Source of the DNA: Hawksworthiomyces lignivorus | Lineage: Eukaryota > Ascomycota > Sordariomycetes > Ophiostomatales > Ophiostomataceae | Length of the DNA: 64,000 bases | Direction of reading: 5' to 3' | Assembly: GCA_002917075.1 (NCBI GenBank) | Contig: NTMA01000101.1 | Location: 1 to 64,000, forward strand | Shown here: positions 45,197 through 57,395 of the stretch, piece by piece | Position numbering within the stretch: the stretch's first letter is position 1 | Layout: each line of letters starts with the position of its first letter | Made by a program: the position numbers and the translations under genes | The notes under the pieces: model-generated | The model's input: only the letters and a program-made list of their open reading frames with translations | Told to the model about the DNA's origin: nothing | Databases searched by the model: none

Positions 45197-46190
45197 TCAT
45201 TGCTCCACCTCTAGCTCACAAATATTTCTACCCGACCCTTGGAGGCTGTAAACAACATGAGGCAGTTGAAACGCAATATCGAGTACCGGTGTTTTCCACA
45301 CCAGGTTCCGATATCTAGGCCACGGTTCTTCGAGGTCCGAAAGATTGTTGAAGTCCAGCACCCGGGCATCCAGCACCCGGGCCTCTAGGCAAAACCCCGA
45401 CTCATCTTCTCAACGCTTGCGGGTCGCCCGTTCGCCGTGCCGGCCTTTCCAAGGTCTGAGCCTCGACGATCTGGACTGGCGATTTATTTCTCTGCTCTGC
45501 TCTGCTATCCTCGGTTGACTATGACGCTGGGACTAGTGCCAGGACCCACGCGAAGCGCCTTCGCTGCCCCTCCAAACTGCCTCGCAGACAGCTGTCAGAG
45601 TGTGGATATAAGTGTGTCGGTGGTTGGTCCGGTCAGCCTGTGCTTGTCATCGAGCACGATCGCAGATTATCAAGTGGCCGGAAGTCCCCTCTTCCTCTCC
45701 TCCGCAGCGAGGATCTTTGAAGTGCTTCTCTGTTCCACTTTTTCAGATGGAAACTACCTCAAAAAGGCTGGATAGTTTCTGCAAGAGCAGATCGTCTTTT
45801 TCCTCGACACGACCCGGGAGAGGCCAAGACGCATCCCAGAAGTGACGGAAAAGATGTCAAGGTGGAGGCCATCGCTGGACACACCCTGAATCTCACCTGA
45901 ACATAGTAGGACACAGGCTGCCTCCGATCGCCATCTCTCTGGATCTCGGCCCCGTCGACTCCACGACGCATGGCAGGCGAGAAAGTCGGCGCCGGCAGGG
46001 GGAGGGATGCTGACGAGGGGGCCAGCTGCGCAGGTACAAGAGCGCACCCTGGCAGACATGCTCATAGAAGGCCTCCGTCGCTGCATCCGGGTCGCCGTGA
46101 TCTGATCGAAGTTGATGATGCTGGCCAGGTTGGGCACAAGCTGCCGCAACTAGCTTGGGACCTATGACCCCGCCGCGACGCGGCGTCCTC
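45197..46190 (-). pseudogene. Probable decayed protein-coding gene, family unknown
   Basis: No single open frame covers this interval. Read down the minus strand, protein-like segments occur one after another in shifting frames. NLASIINFDQI (about 46100-46130) is followed by EAFYEHVCQGALLYLRSW in another frame. SSDGLHLDIFSVTSG and VEEKDDLLLQKLSSLFE come next, near 45755-45890. VLDDKHRLTGPTTDTL (near 45620-45660) is cut by TGA from LSARQFGGAAKALRVGPG (near 45545-45595). The last open block, 45395-45197, reads VLDFNNLSDLEEPWPRYR and LDIAFQLPHVVYSLQGSG before a stop. A 15-bp tandem duplication lies inside that last block. The mix of frameshifts and stops fits a broken gene better than an intron-rich live one, because most breaks lack good splice sites. 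The family was not recognised. Confidence 0.42.
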
Positions 46191-48595
46191 GGCTACTGCA
46201 TCTTGCTCGATGTAGGCTTAGGACATCGTCGCTACGTCGCAGGAGGGGCCCCTGTCTGCAAGTCGAAGTGGGGGAAAATGGCCGTACGAGTCGTCTTGTG
46301 GTCGTGCGGTGCTAGTGCAGAGACCAAGACGAAGGGAAAAAAAAAAGTACTGCGTACTCCGTACGCAAGGAGAGATGGAGCTACGAGCTGCGCAGACCTT
46401 TGCAGAGGCAACGCAAGCAGCGGTCTCTCTCGATATTCACAGGAACTTTAGTGTACAAGCACCCCGAGCACCAAGATGCAGGTCTTAAAGTTGGGTTTCC
46501 AAGTGCAGAAGCATATTCCACATTGGCTTACTCCGTACGCATTGCAGTGCGGATCCCTTGCGCTTGCTCATCTTGAGACACACCGCCGCTTCTCGCAACC
46601 AGCCACTGCGACTCGTACCCGTACTCGTACTTGCATCTCACATTCACCCACATAGAAAACTCCCCGTACTCGTAGTTGTAATGCAGGATGCCCCTGGGCG
46701 AATAAGAGATCCGGCTTCAGGCTGAAAAAATCTCTGACCAGTTTTGCGGGCATGGAGCATCATCTGCTCCGTCTCCAGCCTTACCGGCGAGCGGATAATC
46801 CTGCGATAGGCGCCCTCGCTGTCGCCTATCTAATGTGCCGAACATGGTTCCTCGATCATGCGGAGAGATAGCGTGAGAATAGCGAAAATAGAATTCAGTG
46901 AAACTTCGAAATGCTGGAGCACAGCAGAAGAACCCGACGGTGCTTTCTCCCTTCTTCCATTATCTGCTAACGAACAGCCCACTGGACGATGTCTTACATC
47001 GTAAAAGCCCCTCCTCTTCGGCTAGGTCCTCCGCAAGAAAATCGTGAGTTGTCTCTCCCCACTCTTGCATCTTCTATTCTGCTCTAATGCCTTTCATTCG
47101 CCAACGAGGAAAACGGTCGTAGCTTGGTCTGAGCTACCACAGCAGACCAACCCCGTTTGTGACCTAGTGCCAGTCCTGCCACACTATTTTTTGCTGGCCC
47201 CAGACGCCCAGACGATGCTCTCTTCTCCTGCATACGCTACGCGCAGCTATTCCACATGCGACCAGACGTAGTTGGACAATGCCCGCTCACTCTCTGCCAC
47301 CCATCCGAGAACCATGGGGCACAGGCGAGACAGTGCAGGCACACAGGCGAAGACAGGGAGACAGGGTGAAAGGGCGTATTTTTAGTGGTTTGCCTCGCCA
47401 TGGGCCGAGGCGGTGTGAGATCACGTGCATGACAACGTCAGGAGAGCGGAGGTTCTAGGGACAAAGAATGCTGCGGCTGTTGGAGGGTGAGGGGATGGAA
47501 TTTTACGGGAGACGAGAAGAGGAGAGGAGCTCACAAGGTGAAAAGGAAAATTTGCGATAACAGGGGGGGCAAAGAAAAGAAGAAAAACAACGCGTCGCAA
47601 TTGGCGAGAGAACCAGAGCTCCATTTTCTGTGGATTCCCACATGCAAGTTTTTTTTTCTCTTTTCTGCTTTTCCTTTACGGAGTAACTGCATTTTATTCT
47701 TGGTCGCTATTTCCTTTCTTGCTGGGCTTGCTTGCTTTTACTGCGATCCGCAGCTTCCATTTCCTAATCGTGCCAATTCCCTCACGCCATCCACCGTCCT
47801 TTGCGCCTTCTTCCTCGTCACTTTCCTTTCAACTTTCCTTTCTCTCCGCCTCCCCGGCCCTCTCCGCCTCCACTCCATTGCTCCTTCCTCCCACCTATCT
47901 CCACCACACAAACCTTTTATTTTTTTTAATTGTTAGAGAATCGGTTCCCAAACGGAGTCCGTCTCTATCTCGCTCTTTCCTCTTGTTCCTGTCCGGGTTC
48001 TTTCCTAATTTTGCTTTTCCAACTCTTCTGGCACTTTCTGTTTTTGTTTTTCGTTCTCAGTCTCTCCTTCTTCGCCTCTTTTGCAACCGCGGTATAATCC
48101 TAATCTTTGACTAGCTTTTGCTTATCTTGACGACTTCATTCTTCGCTCTACATTCCTCACTACTCTGTATTCTGACATCTTTCCTTGCTGTATATCCTCT
48201 CAACTATCTCTCCTCATCAGCTTCAACGCTGCTTTACTGCTTTCGAAAGCTTCAACACGCTACGGGTATACTATATCCGAATCCTACATACGACGTGACT
48301 CGACTGTCCTCGGCTCTCGACTCGTGATATCATCTCCCCCCGTGACGTCTCCAACTGTCTCACTGCTCAACCTCACCGTCGACAACGACACCTCTATTTT
48401 TTTCTCTCTACGACTTGCGGCTTGGCACCTACCTTCTATTTCCCCCGCCTCTATCGAATCACGATGAGAAGGGCGGCATAACTTTCGCGCTCGCGGCTGG
48501 AAGGGAAACCCGATCAAGAGACGGAACAAGGCAGATATAAGACTGCTCGGTGAAGAAGAGAGCGCGCCGTCGTCTCTCGCCGACCCACCGCCGTC

Positions 48596-51043
48596 ATGGC
48601 TTTCAACTTCAACTGGTCGCCCCTCGCGGCCGACGCCAGTTTCTACCAGCGCGCCCGCGATCTCTTGACGACTGCTCTCAACAAGTCGCCCAAGCCTCCT
48701 ATTATCGTCGACGATATCATCGTTACCGAGTTCAATCTCGGCTCCGTACCCCCCGACCTCGAAATCCTCGAGATCGGCGACATCGCCGCCGACCGCTTCC
48801 GCGGCATCTTCAAGATGTGCTACGCGGGCGATGCGTTCCTGACACTAAAGACACGCGTGCAGGTGAGTAGCTATTAGAGTGAATTTTTTTTTTCCCTTCG
48901 CGGCTTGTCTACTGCAGCTTGCATTATATCTTTTGCCCTATATTCCCGCTCTCTTTCACCGTCTCTTCTGCTTGCATATATCTTAGCACCCTGGAAGCGG
49001 TGAAGATTTCGCGATAAAGCTCTGTTTCGCTTTCTGTGCGATCTACGCACTGTCCTCTTCGCTGCACTGCCCTCAACCTTCATGTTTCCCCATATACGCG
49101 TGTGTGCAATCTACTATTCTTACGTGGTTTTCCTTACTACCTTTGCTTCCTTTCTTCCCTCTGCAATCGTATTTCTATTTTTTTTCCAGAAAAACAAGAA
49201 CCGAGAGCAGAATCCGGGGCCTTGGTCGTGTCGCATGAATTTCGCAAATTGCCTTCCTTCTTTTCTGGACAGGGGTTCGCGCCAGAAAAATTTGGACCTT
49301 CGCCCGTTTTGTTTTCTTATCGGGTGGCGTTTTAATTGATGTCTTCATTTCTTTCTCATTTCCCGCCATTTCCTTTCCCGTTTTCTCTGCTACTTTCTGC
49401 TTTTTGCTCCACTTCGTGAAAAAGACGCGCCTTTGCGTCATTATCCCGCTCCTCTCCTATATTGCAGCTTCGCTAATGCCAACCGCCAATGATCATAGGC
49501 CAATCCACTCAACACCTATCTCTCCTCCAAGCCGTCCTTCACCTCTCCAGAACCTCTCGCCGCAGCGTCCGGCCTCACAATTCCACTCCAAATCACATTA
49601 TCCGAAATCAAACTCTCCGCTTTCATCATAGTCGTCTTCTCAAAACAGAAGGGCCTGACCCTGGTCTTCCGCAATGATCCACTCGAATCGCTCAAGGTCT
49701 CGTCGACCTTTGACTCCATCCAGTTCGTCAGGGACTACCTGCAGCGGACGATTGAGGGCAAGCTCCGGGACCTGATGATGGACGAGCTGCCCGCCATAAT
49801 CCACCGCTTATCCTTGCAGCTCTGGTCACCTGATCAAGTACCAAAAGGCGACGACACATCCGCCAGCGCCGAGGACGACGGCGAGCTGCGCATCAACCCT
49901 CTGGCCGATGCGCCGTCCGACGCCGTCGATGCCAACGGCAACCTGATCGATGCTGGCGAAATTCCCTCTCTCTCCACCACCGGCAGCCCCGAGACACAAT
50001 CCCTCTTCTCGCAGAAGAACCTGCTGCGTCTCGCCGCGCTCACAAATTCGCACCGGACGTTGTCCTTATTCACGCCCGGCATTCGCGAAGTTGTGTTCCG
50101 CGCATGGGCCGGCCCGCCAGACCGCCAGGACAGCCCTGGCGGCGGCAGCGGCAGCCCGCCGTTCGCGTCGCCTGGCTTGTCGCGGGGGAACTCGTTCACT
50201 GCAGCTGCGACGAGCACCACCGCATCTACCACCACATATACCTTCTCCGATACTGGCAGCCAAGTGCACGGCCACCTGCCATCGCGGCCGTCTATGGTTA
50301 GCCTGAACTCCGCCGTGACTGGTCTGTCGCTGGGCGCCAACAACCACCGCCACCACTCCAAGTCGTATGCTGGCGGGCGCAGGAAGAAGACGCGCGTCGT
50401 CAATCTGCGCAAGAGCAGCGGCAGCGGCAAGGAGGGCGTCGTGGGCAGCGCGCCAGTGAGCGAGGCCGGCGACACCGCATCAGACAGTGTGTCCGTGCAG
50501 GGCCCGCTGTCCGAGCCTTTGATGCCGCCTTCGATTCCGGAAGAGGATGAAGAGGGCGCACAAGACGATGTGTTTGCGCAACAGCCACAGTCTGCGGGCC
50601 TACCCGGCCAGTTTGGCTCGTCCCTATTAGCGGCCGTCTCTAATAACCGCGTCCACTTCCAAAACAGCAATAATGCCGCCTCGGAATCCTCGCTGCCATC
50701 TCGGTCGCAACAAGCGCGGCCTGATATGAGCCGTGCAGGCATTCCAATACCGCTAGGCGGTCTCTTTGAGCCGATGACGGCTGCAGAGCTGTCTGCCGCC
50801 GCATCGGCAAACGAAGCATCCAGAGAAAAATCTGGGCAGCAACAACAGCAGGCCGCCTCCTCATCGGCAGGAGCGCGGGACACTGCAGCGTACCCCGACT
50901 CGTCATCCGTCATGGAAAAGGAATGGATCATGAAGATGGCGAGCGAGATCGCACGCCGGGTCTACGACGAGAACCGCAAGCGCCCGGTTTTCTGGGACGA
51001 CCGGGATGACGCCCCTCCACCAGCTTACGAAGCCACGAGATGA
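48596..51043 (+). CDS. MDM34: ERMES subunit Mdm34 (ER-mitochondria tether)
   Basis: Two exons, 48596-48862 and 49499-51043, give 1812 nt and 603 residues. The exon 1/2 join reads [14 protein letters not shown], exactly as in the family, so the 636-base intron is real although unusually long for this genome. Mdm34 is a mitochondrial outer-membrane component of ERMES, with an SMP lipid-binding domain. It supports phospholipid exchange with the ER and mitochondrial shape. The SMP part is about residues 1-195: [77 protein letters not shown] and [16 protein letters not shown] Ser/Gly-rich central region carries [12 protein letters not shown]. Near the C terminus, [20 protein letters not shown] precedes PPPAYEATR, a PPxY motif; in yeast such a motif recruits the Rsp5 ubiquitin ligase to Mdm34. 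It is convergent with RPC1. Confidence 0.96.
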
Positions 51044-51419
51044 TGCAAAGTTTATGTTTCTTTTGTTGTTTCTTACTCTCATTTTGGGTTTATTCGCTTA
51101 TACAGTTCAAGCTAGTTTTGATGGGAAAAACACTTGCATAGATTCTTTTTTTTTGTTATTCAACTTTTTCCAATACTCCTTTTTTTGGTTGGCGGGCCTC
51201 ATTCTTTTACTAGTGAATATAGAACTGTGCGCGGGAGAGTGAACAAAAAAACAACGAAGACATATAAACGCCTTTTGCACAAGGGCAATAAAATACCAAT
51301 GAATATTAATTTATTCCTACCAATACCTTCTCCCAAAGCTGTAAAAATCATGTTTGCCTTCCTAATTTCAAGTATTCTGTACAATGACTGCTTCCACACT
51401 GCTCGTTTTTAAGCTCCCC
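51044..51419. other. Convergent 3' intergenic region (MDM34 / RPC1)
   Basis: 376 AT-rich bases between facing stop codons, with several T runs on the plus strand. No gene is seen. Confidence 0.75.
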
Positions 51420-54400
51420 TCACACAGCAATGGCTGCCGGTAGCGCGGCACGACGGTGAGAGCTGCTGCTGTGGGCGGCCTGCCAGGCGTCCTCGAAGCA
51501 GGTGGGGCGCGGGACCAGCTGCTCGGGCGGCAGGCCCAGGCGGCGCACCATGCCAAAGGCGCCGGTGCCAATGGTCATGGTCTGGCCCATGATGATGCAC
51601 TCGCTGACGCCCTCGATGCGGTCCGTCTTCATGCCGGCGGCGGCCTCGAATAGATGGTCGGGCGTCTTCTCAAAGGAGGCCAAGTGCAGGACGCTGTCAC
51701 GCATCTTGGACATGCCGAAACGCGTGATGCCGAACACGTCGCCCTTGTAGGTCATGACATCGGCCAGCAGGTCCATGTGGCGCGGGTCAATGTTCATGTC
51801 GGCCATGACCTTGCCGATCTCCATCGCGATGGACCGCCGCGCCGCCTCGATGCCCAGCACGTCGCGGCACTCGAGAATGCTGTTGGTCACACAGCGCGTG
51901 CCTATGACGCCCTCCGTCACCATGCAGTCGCGCAGGCCGTAGCCCTCCACGTACACGGCGTGCTCGCTCTTCTCTGTCGTCTGGATGACCGCACGCGTTG
52001 CGTCCGCATAGCCTGAGATCGGTACCGTCGGCAGCATCCGCCGCAGGTAGTTGACCCGGAGCAGCAGGTCGGCAGACTCTTCGGCTGTGCCGGTCGTAGT
52101 GGCACTCGCCGCCGCCGTTGTTGTCGTCGAGGCCGCCATCGCCCGGTTCTTAGCTGCTCGTTTCGCTGCCGCCACATCTACGTAGTTGTTGGGCACGACG
52201 ATTGCGATTGTGTCCTGGCCCGCATCTAGCTCGATGGTGCTCTCGTCGACCTTCATCTTCTTCTGGCGGCAGATGGCGCGCGCAATATCGCGCAGACCGA
52301 TCTCCAGGTGCAGGTCGCGCAGCGCCTGGCGGTCGATCTTAAGCACGACGCGGCCGCTGAATGTGCTCCACTCGTCCTCAATGTGCTCCAGGATGTCCGA
52401 GATGTATGTCTTCTCAATACGGCCCTTGACGATGCGCGCCGCCTCGATCTGTTTGTCGTTCTGCAGCGGGCAGCTGATGACGGGCGTGCTGATCTTCTTG
52501 GACGCGTTGATGATCTCCTTGATACGGGGCACACCCTGCGTCAAGCTCATGCCGGCCACACCAGCAAAGTGGAACGTCTTAAGAGTCATCTGCGTGCCGG
52601 GCTCACCGATTGACTGAGCGCCTACCGCACCCACCGCGTGGCCCGGCTCTACGTGGGCCAGCCGGTACTTGTCCAGGCACAGCTGCAGGAAGCGCTCGAG
52701 CGTCTTCCGCGACACCTTGGCTACGCGCTCGACGCGCTGCAGCAGTGTCGGGTCGATCTTGCGCCTCCGGCTGCTGCCGCGGCCGCTGGTTACACTCACT
52801 CCGTCACTGTCTTCTAGCCCCGCGAGCTTGCGTACCCGCGCTAGCTTCTCCGCCCGCTGGCGGACGTACTTGGAAACGGTCTCGATGTACATGCGGGCTC
52901 CCTCCAGCAGGTCCAGGTTGCGGTCGCTCTGGTCATCGTAGGCGAGCACCTCGTTTGTGACCAAGTCGTGCCGTGCGTTCTTCTCGCGCTCGCGGTCCAG
53001 GATGGCCTCGCAGATCGAGACGATCTCACTGGGCAGCAGTGTGGGGTCATCGTTGCTGAACGTCGTACTCTCCGCGTGCGTCCACGTGCGGTCAAAGTGC
53101 ACGGGCACGGCTGAACCTTCCATATTGACGGGATCGAGGCGGTCGGCGCCGAACTGGAACTGCACGATGCCGCCCGACGACGTGCGCACGGTGTTGTCGT
53201 ACTGCGTCGACAAGTCCTCCAAGCATTTCATCAAGCGCCGCGACATGTAGCCTGTCTCAGCCGTCTTGACGGCGGTATCGACTAGACCTTCACGACCGGA
53301 GATGGCGTGGAAGAGGAACTCGGTGGGCACTAGGCCGGAGTAGAAGCTGTTTTTCACGAAGCCCTTGGACGCGGGCTGGCGTGTGTTCTTCTGGAAGTGC
53401 GGCAGACTGCGGTCCTGGAAGCCATCAGGCACACGCTCTCCGGCAATAATCTGCTGGCCGACACAGGCGACCATCTGGGCGACGTTGATGGATGAGCCCT
53501 TGGAGCCGGAGTTGGCCATGGTGAGGGGTGCGTTGTGGTGGCTCAGAGTCTCCTCGCACTTCTCACCGGCCTGCTGCCGCACCTTACTCAGGATACCGGA
53601 GATGGCGTTTTCGAGCGTCTGTTCCGGGTTGCAGCCTGGTGCCTTCTCGAGTTTGCCGGCCTTGAATGTTTCGATCAGGCTGTCGCACTTCTTGTTGGCT
53701 TCGAGGACCAGCTCCTCCTTCTCGATTTTGAGGGCCTCCGTGGGGAATACGTCGATCACACCGATGGAAAAGCCGCGGTTGCCCAAGAAGCGGGCGCACA
53801 GTTTCGCAAGGCGGTCCATGGCGGTGACGGCGGCGTCGGGGCCAAAATCACGAAGGATGACGTAGAAGATGGAGTCCTTTTTACCGGATCCGACGGTAGA
53901 CTTGTCCATACGGCCGCACATGATCTCCGAGTTGCGGATGACCAGCCAGCCGTCGTTCGGACACATGTCAGGGCACTCGCCCGGGCGGGACTTGTATTCA
54001 CGGCACTTGGCATCCAGGTTGACGAGGACGGGGGAGGCCTTGTTGGGGCGCATCAGCATGTTGAAGACCTGCTTGCCGGTCCACAATGCCTGCGGTTTGA
54101 GAATGGCGGGTGGCGGGATGTCCAGGTGGATCTTGGCCTCAGTCATGTGCATGCAGATGTAGGTGAAGGCCTGGCGGGTGAGGAACATGTCCTTGCTGCT
54201 GATAAGGTAGGCGGCGGTAATGAAGTCCTGCGTGGCGGCAATGATGGGCTCGCCGTTCTTGGGGGTGGCCAGGTTGTGCTTGACGCCCATCAGGGTCGTG
54301 GCTTCGGCGCGGGCTTCTTCGGTCTGGGGCACGTGCAGGTTCATCTCGTCGCCGTCGAAGTCGGCATTGTACGGTGTGCAGACGCACTCGTTCAGACGGA

Positions 54401-56073
54401 AGGTGCGCCACTCGCGCACCTTGACCATGTGTGACATGATACTCAGCTTGTGCAGCGAGGGCTGGCGGTTGAAGAGAACAATGTCGCCGTCTTCGAGATG
54501 GCGGTCGACGACGTCGCCGAAGCTCAGATTTTCGGCGACGAATTCGAGATCATCGGTGATTTTGAGATTGATCTTGTACTTGGGGTCATTCTTTCTGCGG
54601 ATGTACAGGGCACCCGGCCACTTGTTCGCTCCGTTGCGCACCAGCCGCTTCATCTTTTCAATGTTGACGTGGTTGACCAGCTCCGGGTAGGTCAGATTCC
54701 GGGCGACCTTGATGGGCACGGCGACCTCAGTGATACTGAGATTGGGATCGGGCGAGATGACGGTACGGCCGGAAAAGTCAACACGCTTGCCGGACAAGTT
54801 GCCTCGGAAGCGGCCCTGCTTGCCCTTCAGACGCTGGCAGAAGCCGCGAATGGTCTTGCCAAAGCCGGGCTGGGATAGGCCGGGCACCTCGCTGTTGACG
54901 TACATGGCAACCTGCTGCTGGAGGTACTCCCAGAGCTCCATGACGGTGGAGACAGCGGTGCCCTTGGCGAGCGCGGAGCGGATGAGGCCACTCGAGTGGA
55001 CGATCTCGGCCAGCTTCGTGGTTAGGTCGTCCTCTGTGCTCGAGTTCTCCTGGGCGACGGAGGGGCGAATGCAGACGGGCGGGGCGGGCAGATACTGCCA
55101 GATGAACATCTCTGGGCGGCCCTCGGACGGATTGATGCCCAGAAGCTCACAGTCGGAGGGGCTGACCTTCTTGAAGAGGTTTAGGACGCGCAGGGGGTTG
55201 AGGTCTTCCAGGGCCTTGCGGACGTGCTTTTCTAGGTCGGAGACGTGCTTCTTGGCGGTGGCGAAGGATTGGTCGAACTCAATCTTGCCTCGGGGCACCT
55301 GCTTCTTGATGGCGGTGGAGCGGTTGAAGGCGGCGAAGCGGTCATGGGCGAGCTTGAGGGTGCCGAGCTTCTTGATGACACCGTTGGTGGCGCCGCAGTA
55401 GGGGCAGGCCTTGGCCTTGCGGCACATCTCGTTGATGCGCTTGCAGATGCCCGTGCGGCGCATGTTGTCGATTCCCGGGCGCCGCAGCTCCTTGAGGAAG
55501 GAGCGGCGGTCGGTTTCGGCCAGCAAGACGTGGCCGCAATCCTTGCAGATGTTCTGTAGGATCATCTGAATAAAGCGCATGTAGCCGATGTGGAAGACGG
55601 GGAGGGGGAGGCGGATATGGCCGAAGTGGCCTGTGCAATCGGCTAGCGGCAGCAGACATGTCGAGCAAGATTTCATCCTGCTTGACGTTCCCTGAGAAGA
55701 AAAGAAAACGATCAAGTTAGCAACATGCACAAAAAGAAAAATGGGGGGATGAACTCAAAAAGAAAACGCGAGGGGAACATACGAGGCGGGGATCGAGAGG
55801 GCCATGCGGGAAAGGCTGACGGTTGTTCTCGATGTCGTAGAGCATCTGGTCGGAGATCTCGAGAACAGCCTGGTTCACGATGTCCTGATTTGACCTAGAA
55901 AGGAGTTAGAAGAAGAGATACCAAACATGAGCCTCGAGCCAGAGGAGGGACCAAGACACGTACTGAATGCCGAACTTGATGCCCTTGAACCGTTTGGGCA
56001 GCTGGTCCCTGACTTGCAGCTTGCCCTTTTCATTTTCCCTGCTCCTCCCGGTTCTCCCACCGGACGTAGCCAT
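51420..56073 (-). CDS. RPC1: RNA polymerase III largest subunit
   Basis: Three exons, 56073-55964, 55894-55783 and 55691-51420, give 4494 nt and 1497 residues. The introns are 69 and 91 bases and the phases agree. It is the catalytic subunit (yeast Rpo31/C160) that makes tRNAs, 5S rRNA and U6. The N terminus reads LPKRFKGIKFGIQ then SNQDIVNQAVLEIS across the first join. The clamp zinc site is C83, C86, C93 and H96 (CSTC, CTGH). A second Cys cluster, CKDCGH and CRKAKACPYCG, follows. The absolutely conserved catalytic loop NADFDGDEMNLH sits near residue 512. The trigger-loop region SIGEPGTQMTLKTFHFAGVA is near 1104, and the Pol III cleft and jaw sequence FGITRFGMSKMRDSVLHLAS is near the C terminus. 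A Thr/Ala-rich insert near 1270 and a 20-residue Ser/Ala tail look lineage-specific. It is divergent from the DDHD lipase gene. Confidence 0.97.
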
Positions 56074-57395
56074 CTTGACGATCTGGATATGCGAGTCTTA
56101 GAATGGTCGGTTCAAAGAGGAAGATCAGCGCAATTCCAGAGAAGAACTGCGTTTAGGCGGTCCTGTGCTACCGCATTGTATAATAATCTAGGTTGTCTGC
56201 TGTTCTAAAGAGAGATGTAGGAGTAGAGGAAGTGAGAAACTGGCCTCGTCTTGTCGAGGGAGGGATTGCTGATGACTCTTATTTTTTTTTTTTTTTTTTT
56301 TGTAAATGTTGGAGATGTTTGGCTGTCTCATTCGCACCTTCGCTGCTTCCTTATTTTTTTTTTTTTTTTCTGGGGCCTTTTGGCTCTTTCCTCTCCCGAT
56401 CGTGCGGGGCTCTTGCCGCTGTAAGTGTGGTCCTATGGTTGGCTGGTCGTCCCCCACCATTCTACCTAACAGCAGGAGCTTAGTGGGCCATCCACCTGTA
56501 TGGAGTACATGTAGCATGTAGGTAATGCTGCGTCTGCTTATTACTCCGTACATATTGTGCAAGATACGCGTACTCGTACATAGGTATGTAGGCACAAGGA
56601 ATGCTCCGCCTTACGCATGCAAAAACGTTGACCCAAAGACAGTGCGCATATACAGTATATACAGAATGGCACTGTTTCCTTTTCAACGTGTCCATGTCCA
56701 ATGCCGTCATAGGCAGCTGCGGCTTAACACGCTGAGAGCTGCCGCGGGAAACTGCATCCCTGCTTGAATGCCTAAGCCTTAAACACTTCGCATACGCCCC
56801 CTATAAACATACGTGTACTCCGTACACATTGGAGTATATGTATGCAGGCCACAGTTGACTGACACTAGTTCAACGACGTGCCGCTATTGAGCTCACCACT
56901 CTCTATTCTCTTCAGCTCCCATCCCTTCGGCATCTGATGGACTTGAGACGCTCTCAGCAGGAATATCTGCTTTTGCGGTCTCGCTTTGATCTTCAATGAT
57001 ATACAAATTCCGAGCCTGAGTACTTCTGAGCAAAGAAACAAACAGTCGGAGCTACTTTAAGCGTCGCCAATAGCTTCCGCAAAACGATACCTCAGCAACA
57101 CAACTCCGCTGAGCTGTGGTAGCTTGTCTACGTCGACAAAAACAGCTCTAGAACCTACTCGGGCCTGTTCGTCGACTTTGCATTTTGCCCTTTGCTATCG
57201 AAGCTTGTCCACAGGTCGTGGACCTCTCTCCTTTTCAAGTTGGCGCCACCATCTAGGCAGCTGCTTCTTCTCTCGGTCGGTTCGCACTTCCCCCTTCGCC
57301 GACCCTACAGCACAGACGCCTCTTCCGTCTGGAAACTTGTCAAGAGTGCCATCGGCTGGCGGTCTGGTGCCTACCGCCACAACGCCGACGCAAAT
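56074..57395. promoter_or_regulatory. Divergent upstream region of RPC1 (-) and DDHD lipase (+)
   Basis: 1.3 kb between start codons. It includes two T tracts (about 56282-56300 and 56354-56369) on the RPC1 side and two copies of TACTCCGTA (56542 and 56816). On the lipase side, a frame open from 57123 is continuous with the lipase coding frame but has no ATG; see findings. No other gene is supported. Confidence 0.55.

Larger units (their letters stand above)
42000..48595. other. 6.6 kb gene-poor gap
   Basis: The largest gap in the window. It contains an AC microsatellite (43003-43033), a probable decayed gene on the minus strand (45197-46190), three copies of TACGGAGTA or its complement (46355, 46529, 47677), and from about 47640 a pyrimidine-rich leader before MDM34. 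Other frames, such as 44192-44713 (-) and 43162-43611 (-), have no recognisable domains. Confidence 0.5.
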
